A stretch of 64,000 bases of DNA, taken from positions 1 through 64,000 of the forward strand of contig JAITVV010000063.1 of assembly GCA_031285625.1 (NCBI GenBank), read 5' to 3'. Shown here piece after piece: positions 61,875 through 64,000 of this stretch. The stretch comes from Prevotella sp. (GTDB lineage Bacteria; Bacteroidota; Bacteroidia; Bacteroidales; Dysgonomonadaceae). The notes under the pieces were generated by a model. That model worked only from the letters and a program-made list of their open reading frames with translations, searched no databases and was not told the DNA's origin. Numbering within the stretch: position 1 is the stretch's first letter; each line of letters opens with the position of its first letter. The translations under genes and the position numbers were made by a program.

Positions 61875-63548
61875 CTAATTATTTTGAGATTTATTACTTA
61901 TACGAGCCAATTTACTCTTTCTATACCCATATGCAAAATAGATAATCAAGCCTATTGCCAACCAGATCATAAACATCACCCAGTTTGTCCAGCCCAATTC
62001 TGTCATTAAATATAAATTTGTAAGGATTCCCATAATAGGAAGTAATGAAAATTTATATTTAAATGCTGCTATTGATAATCCAAGCCATACCAAACCAAAA
62101 ACGAGTAAAAGAGGCTTTCCGCTAATGATATCAATATAATCTGTCTTACTGACAAACAAATATACTGCAACTATGAATAAAATAAAAATGATATACTGTC
62201 CATTTATGTATGGAACCTTGAATTTAGCCTTCTTGCTTTCCCCTTTGTGATCAAGAAATAACACTCCGGCACATACAAGAATAAATGCAAAAAATGTACC
62301 TACACTAGTCAAGTCTACCACAAATTGCATATCCAGAAAAAGAGATGGGATACAAACTAAAACACCTGTCATTATGGTTGAAAAAGAAGGAGTTTTGTAC
62401 TTAGGGTGTATCTTGGAAAACTTAGGCCAAAGCAGGCCATCGCGGCTCATTGTCATCCATATGCGCGGCTGCCCTATCTGAAATACAAGTATAGCGCTGG
62501 TAATTGCAATAATAGCAGTAAAGGATATTACTCCTGCTACAAAATCCATATCCACCAACTGAAATACATATGCCAGAGGATCGTCGACACCTAATTCTTT
62601 ATAGCTGACCATACCTGTAAGGACAAGTGCTATAGCTACATATAATATTGTACAGATACCTAAGCAATACAACATGGCGCGCGGCATATCCCTTTGGGGA
62701 TTCTTGCTTTCTTCGGCTGTGGTAGATATAGAATCAAATCCGATAAAGGCAAAGAAAACAGCAGCTACGCCACCCAGCACTCCTTGTATACCATTGGGAG
62801 CAAAAGGAGACCAGTTTTCAGGCTTTACAAAAAATGCCCCGATAAGGATAACTGCAAGGATGATTCCTATTTTAAGAAATACAAGCAGATTATTTACCAT
62901 TTTTGATTCCTTGATTCCTAAAAAAACGAGAAAAGTAAGTGCAGTTACTACAAGTCCGGCAGGGAGATTAACTAATATTTTTGTTCCGAATAGTTCCGGA
63001 GCATTTTGATAGATTTGTGCTGCCTTTAAAGTATGTGCGGGTAAATCTGCACCACCCTGCAGTACAGCATTGTATGCCTTATGTGCAGTGGAGTAACCTA
63101 TAGCAAGCCAGTCGGGCCAGGCAACTCCAAACCCCTGCAAAAGAGTAGTAAAATATTCAGACCAGGAGATAGCTATCACCATATTGGAAACTGCATATTC
63201 AAGTATCAACGCCCAACCTATTACCCATGCAAATATTTCACCTAACGACACATAAGTATATGTATAAGCACTACCGCTTACTGAAATCATAGATGCAAAC
63301 TGGGCATAGCACAGTGCTGTAAACACACAGGCTATAGCTACAAAAACGAAAAGGAGAGACACTGCAGGCCCTCCATGAAAAGCAGCACGCCCAATAGTGC
63401 TGAAAATACCAGCACCTACTATAGCAGCAATACCAAAAAGTGTCAGATCCCTGACACCTAATACTCTTTTCATTCCTGAACTGATGGAATCGCCTTCATC
63501 GGAGATACTATCAATACTCTTTTTACGTATAAAGGAATTTAAACTCAT
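61875..63548 (-). CDS. APC-family amino acid permease
   Basis: The 557-aa inner-membrane protein has 12 or more hydrophobic helices. LFGIAAIVGAGIFSTIG near residue 38 is the unwound first helix that binds the amino acid. FFAFIGFDSISTTAEESKNPQRDMPRAM is typical of the cationic/YfnA-like group. It likely imports or exchanges amino acids. Its start directly follows the stop of the next upstream gene (TAAATG). Confidence 0.93.
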   Translation of the reverse strand: MSLNSFIRKKSIDSISDEGDSISSGMKRVLGVRDLTLFGIAAIVGAGIFSTIGRAAFHGGPAVSLLFVFVAIACVFTALCYAQFASMISVSGSAYTYTYVSLGEIFAWVIGWALILEYAVSNMVIAISWSEYFTTLLQGFGVAWPDWLAIGYSTAHKAYNAVLQGGADLPAHTLKAAQIYQNAPELFGTKILVNLPAGLVVTALTFLVFLGIKESKMVNNLLVFLKIGIILAVILIGAFFVKPENWSPFAPNGIQGVLGGVAAVFFAFIGFDSISTTAEESKNPQRDMPRAMLYCLGICTILYVAIALVLTGMVSYKELGVDDPLAYVFQLVDMDFVAGVISFTAIIAITSAILVFQIGQPRIWMTMSRDGLLWPKFSKIHPKYKTPSFSTIMTGVLVCIPSLFLDMQFVVDLTSVGTFFAFILVCAGVLFLDHKGESKKAKFKVPYINGQYIIFILFIVAVYLFVSKTDYIDIISGKPLLLVFGLVWLGLSIAAFKYKFSLLPIMGILTNLYLMTELGWTNWVMFMIWLAIGLIIYFAYGYRKSKLARISNKSQNN

Positions 63549-64000
63549 TTATAATTGTTCTATATTAATAGATTTTTCAGAACCCGGCATTATATGAATT
63601 GAACCTATTTTGGCAGACGAAGCTTTCTTAATAATATATGCCAGTTTACGTGAAGCTTTGTTTATTTCTGTCCAATTCCAAAGATCAGGATTGGCCATTT
63701 CCGGATATGTTGAATACCAGTTATTTGCCCTTACCTGACTATTATGTTTTATAGTAGAGTACTCAAGCTTGTTATTCCAAACCTTACCAAAATATAATTG
63801 TATTAATCCCCAGCCCTCTGAACTATAGCGAAAAGTATAACCATTACAATATTCCGGATCTAAGTTCACTTTTCTAAATATAACCTTTCCTCCAAAATCA
63901 GGAGAATATATATTAAAGTGGCCTGCACGTTTTTCTGTTTCTATTTTATGCTCTATTTCTTCCAATGTCGGATATTTTACAATTTCTTCTCCATAGCTGG
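63549..64000 (-). CDS. Unknown protein, partial at right edge
   Basis: The frame is open to the window edge (SYGEEIVKYPTLEEIEHKIE at the start), so the gene begins beyond 64000. The visible 150 residues end with ASSAKIGSIHIMPGSEKSINIEQL. Aromatic-rich segments GYTFRYSSEGWGLIQLYFGKVWNN and WYSTYPEMANPDLWNW are seen. No family is recognised. It is adjacent to the permease gene without a gap. Confidence 0.6.
   Translation of the reverse strand, partial: SYGEEIVKYPTLEEIEHKIETEKRAGHFNIYSPDFGGKVIFRKVNLDPEYCNGYTFRYSSEGWGLIQLYFGKVWNNKLEYSTIKHNSQVRANNWYSTYPEMANPDLWNWTEINKASRKLAYIIKKASSAKIGSIHIMPGSEKSINIEQL

Noticed and set aside
63960-63966. TTG as the start of the right-edge gene
   Set aside because: The frame stays open to the window edge, so the gene is partial rather than starting at TTG.

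Overview
The window comes from a Bacteroidota genome, most likely the order Bacteroidales and possibly a Dysgonomonas-like member of it. The order-level call rests on two SusC/SusD pairs, SusE, an ECF-sigma/FecR pair, a hybrid two-component system, RteC and IntDOT-like mobile-element genes, -7 boxes of the TAnnTTTG type, and the gene order ompH-ompH-bamA-uppS-PorG-like. The genus is inference only. There is no rRNA, no CRISPR array and no intact tRNA gene.

Region 1 (about 84-20720) looks like an integrated mobile element. It opens with the 3' half of a CAU-anticodon tRNA and closes with a 14-bp direct repeat of that tRNA's 3' end (113-126 and 20707-20720). Next to the left border lie a tyrosine recombinase, a strongly folded non-coding stretch that could be a transfer origin, a small mobilization-type protein and a frameshifted rteC. 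The cargo is a complete polysaccharide utilization locus (PUL): ECF sigma factor, FecR anti-sigma factor, SusC with an STN domain, SusD, SusE, GH53 endo-galactanase, GH2 beta-galactosidase, a parallel beta-helix lipoprotein, a NahK-like sugar kinase and a GH109 alpha-N-acetylgalactosaminidase. A decayed copy of the GH2/beta-helix gene pair lies between susD and susE. A candidate antisense small RNA with a strong terminator lies in the fecR-susC gap.

Region 2 (20816-26787) holds two paralogous HTH proteins on the minus strand, one of them split, divergent from three secreted surface proteins. Two of those share a VTIG-type N-terminal module and one is frameshifted. The third has a beta-propeller-like region and a PKD domain.

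Region 3 (27151-35279) is a second PUL: AraC regulator, SusC, SusD, a short gene remnant and a secreted enzyme of a family I do not recognise. Region 4 (35588-40698) has isocitrate dehydrogenase, a secreted esterase, trpS and a third VTIG-module protein. Region 5 (41083-52235) is an enzyme cluster (GH127-like, GH97, GH125, GH76) divergent from a hybrid two-component regulator and without its own SusC/SusD; GH76 plus GH125 points to alpha-mannan.

Region 6 (52293-64000) is conserved core: two OmpH/Skp chaperones, BamA, UppS, a PorG-like barrel, a DUF6242-like lipoprotein, RibD, RidA, a frameshifted TonB-domain lipoprotein, RlmB, an amino acid permease and a partial gene running off the right edge.
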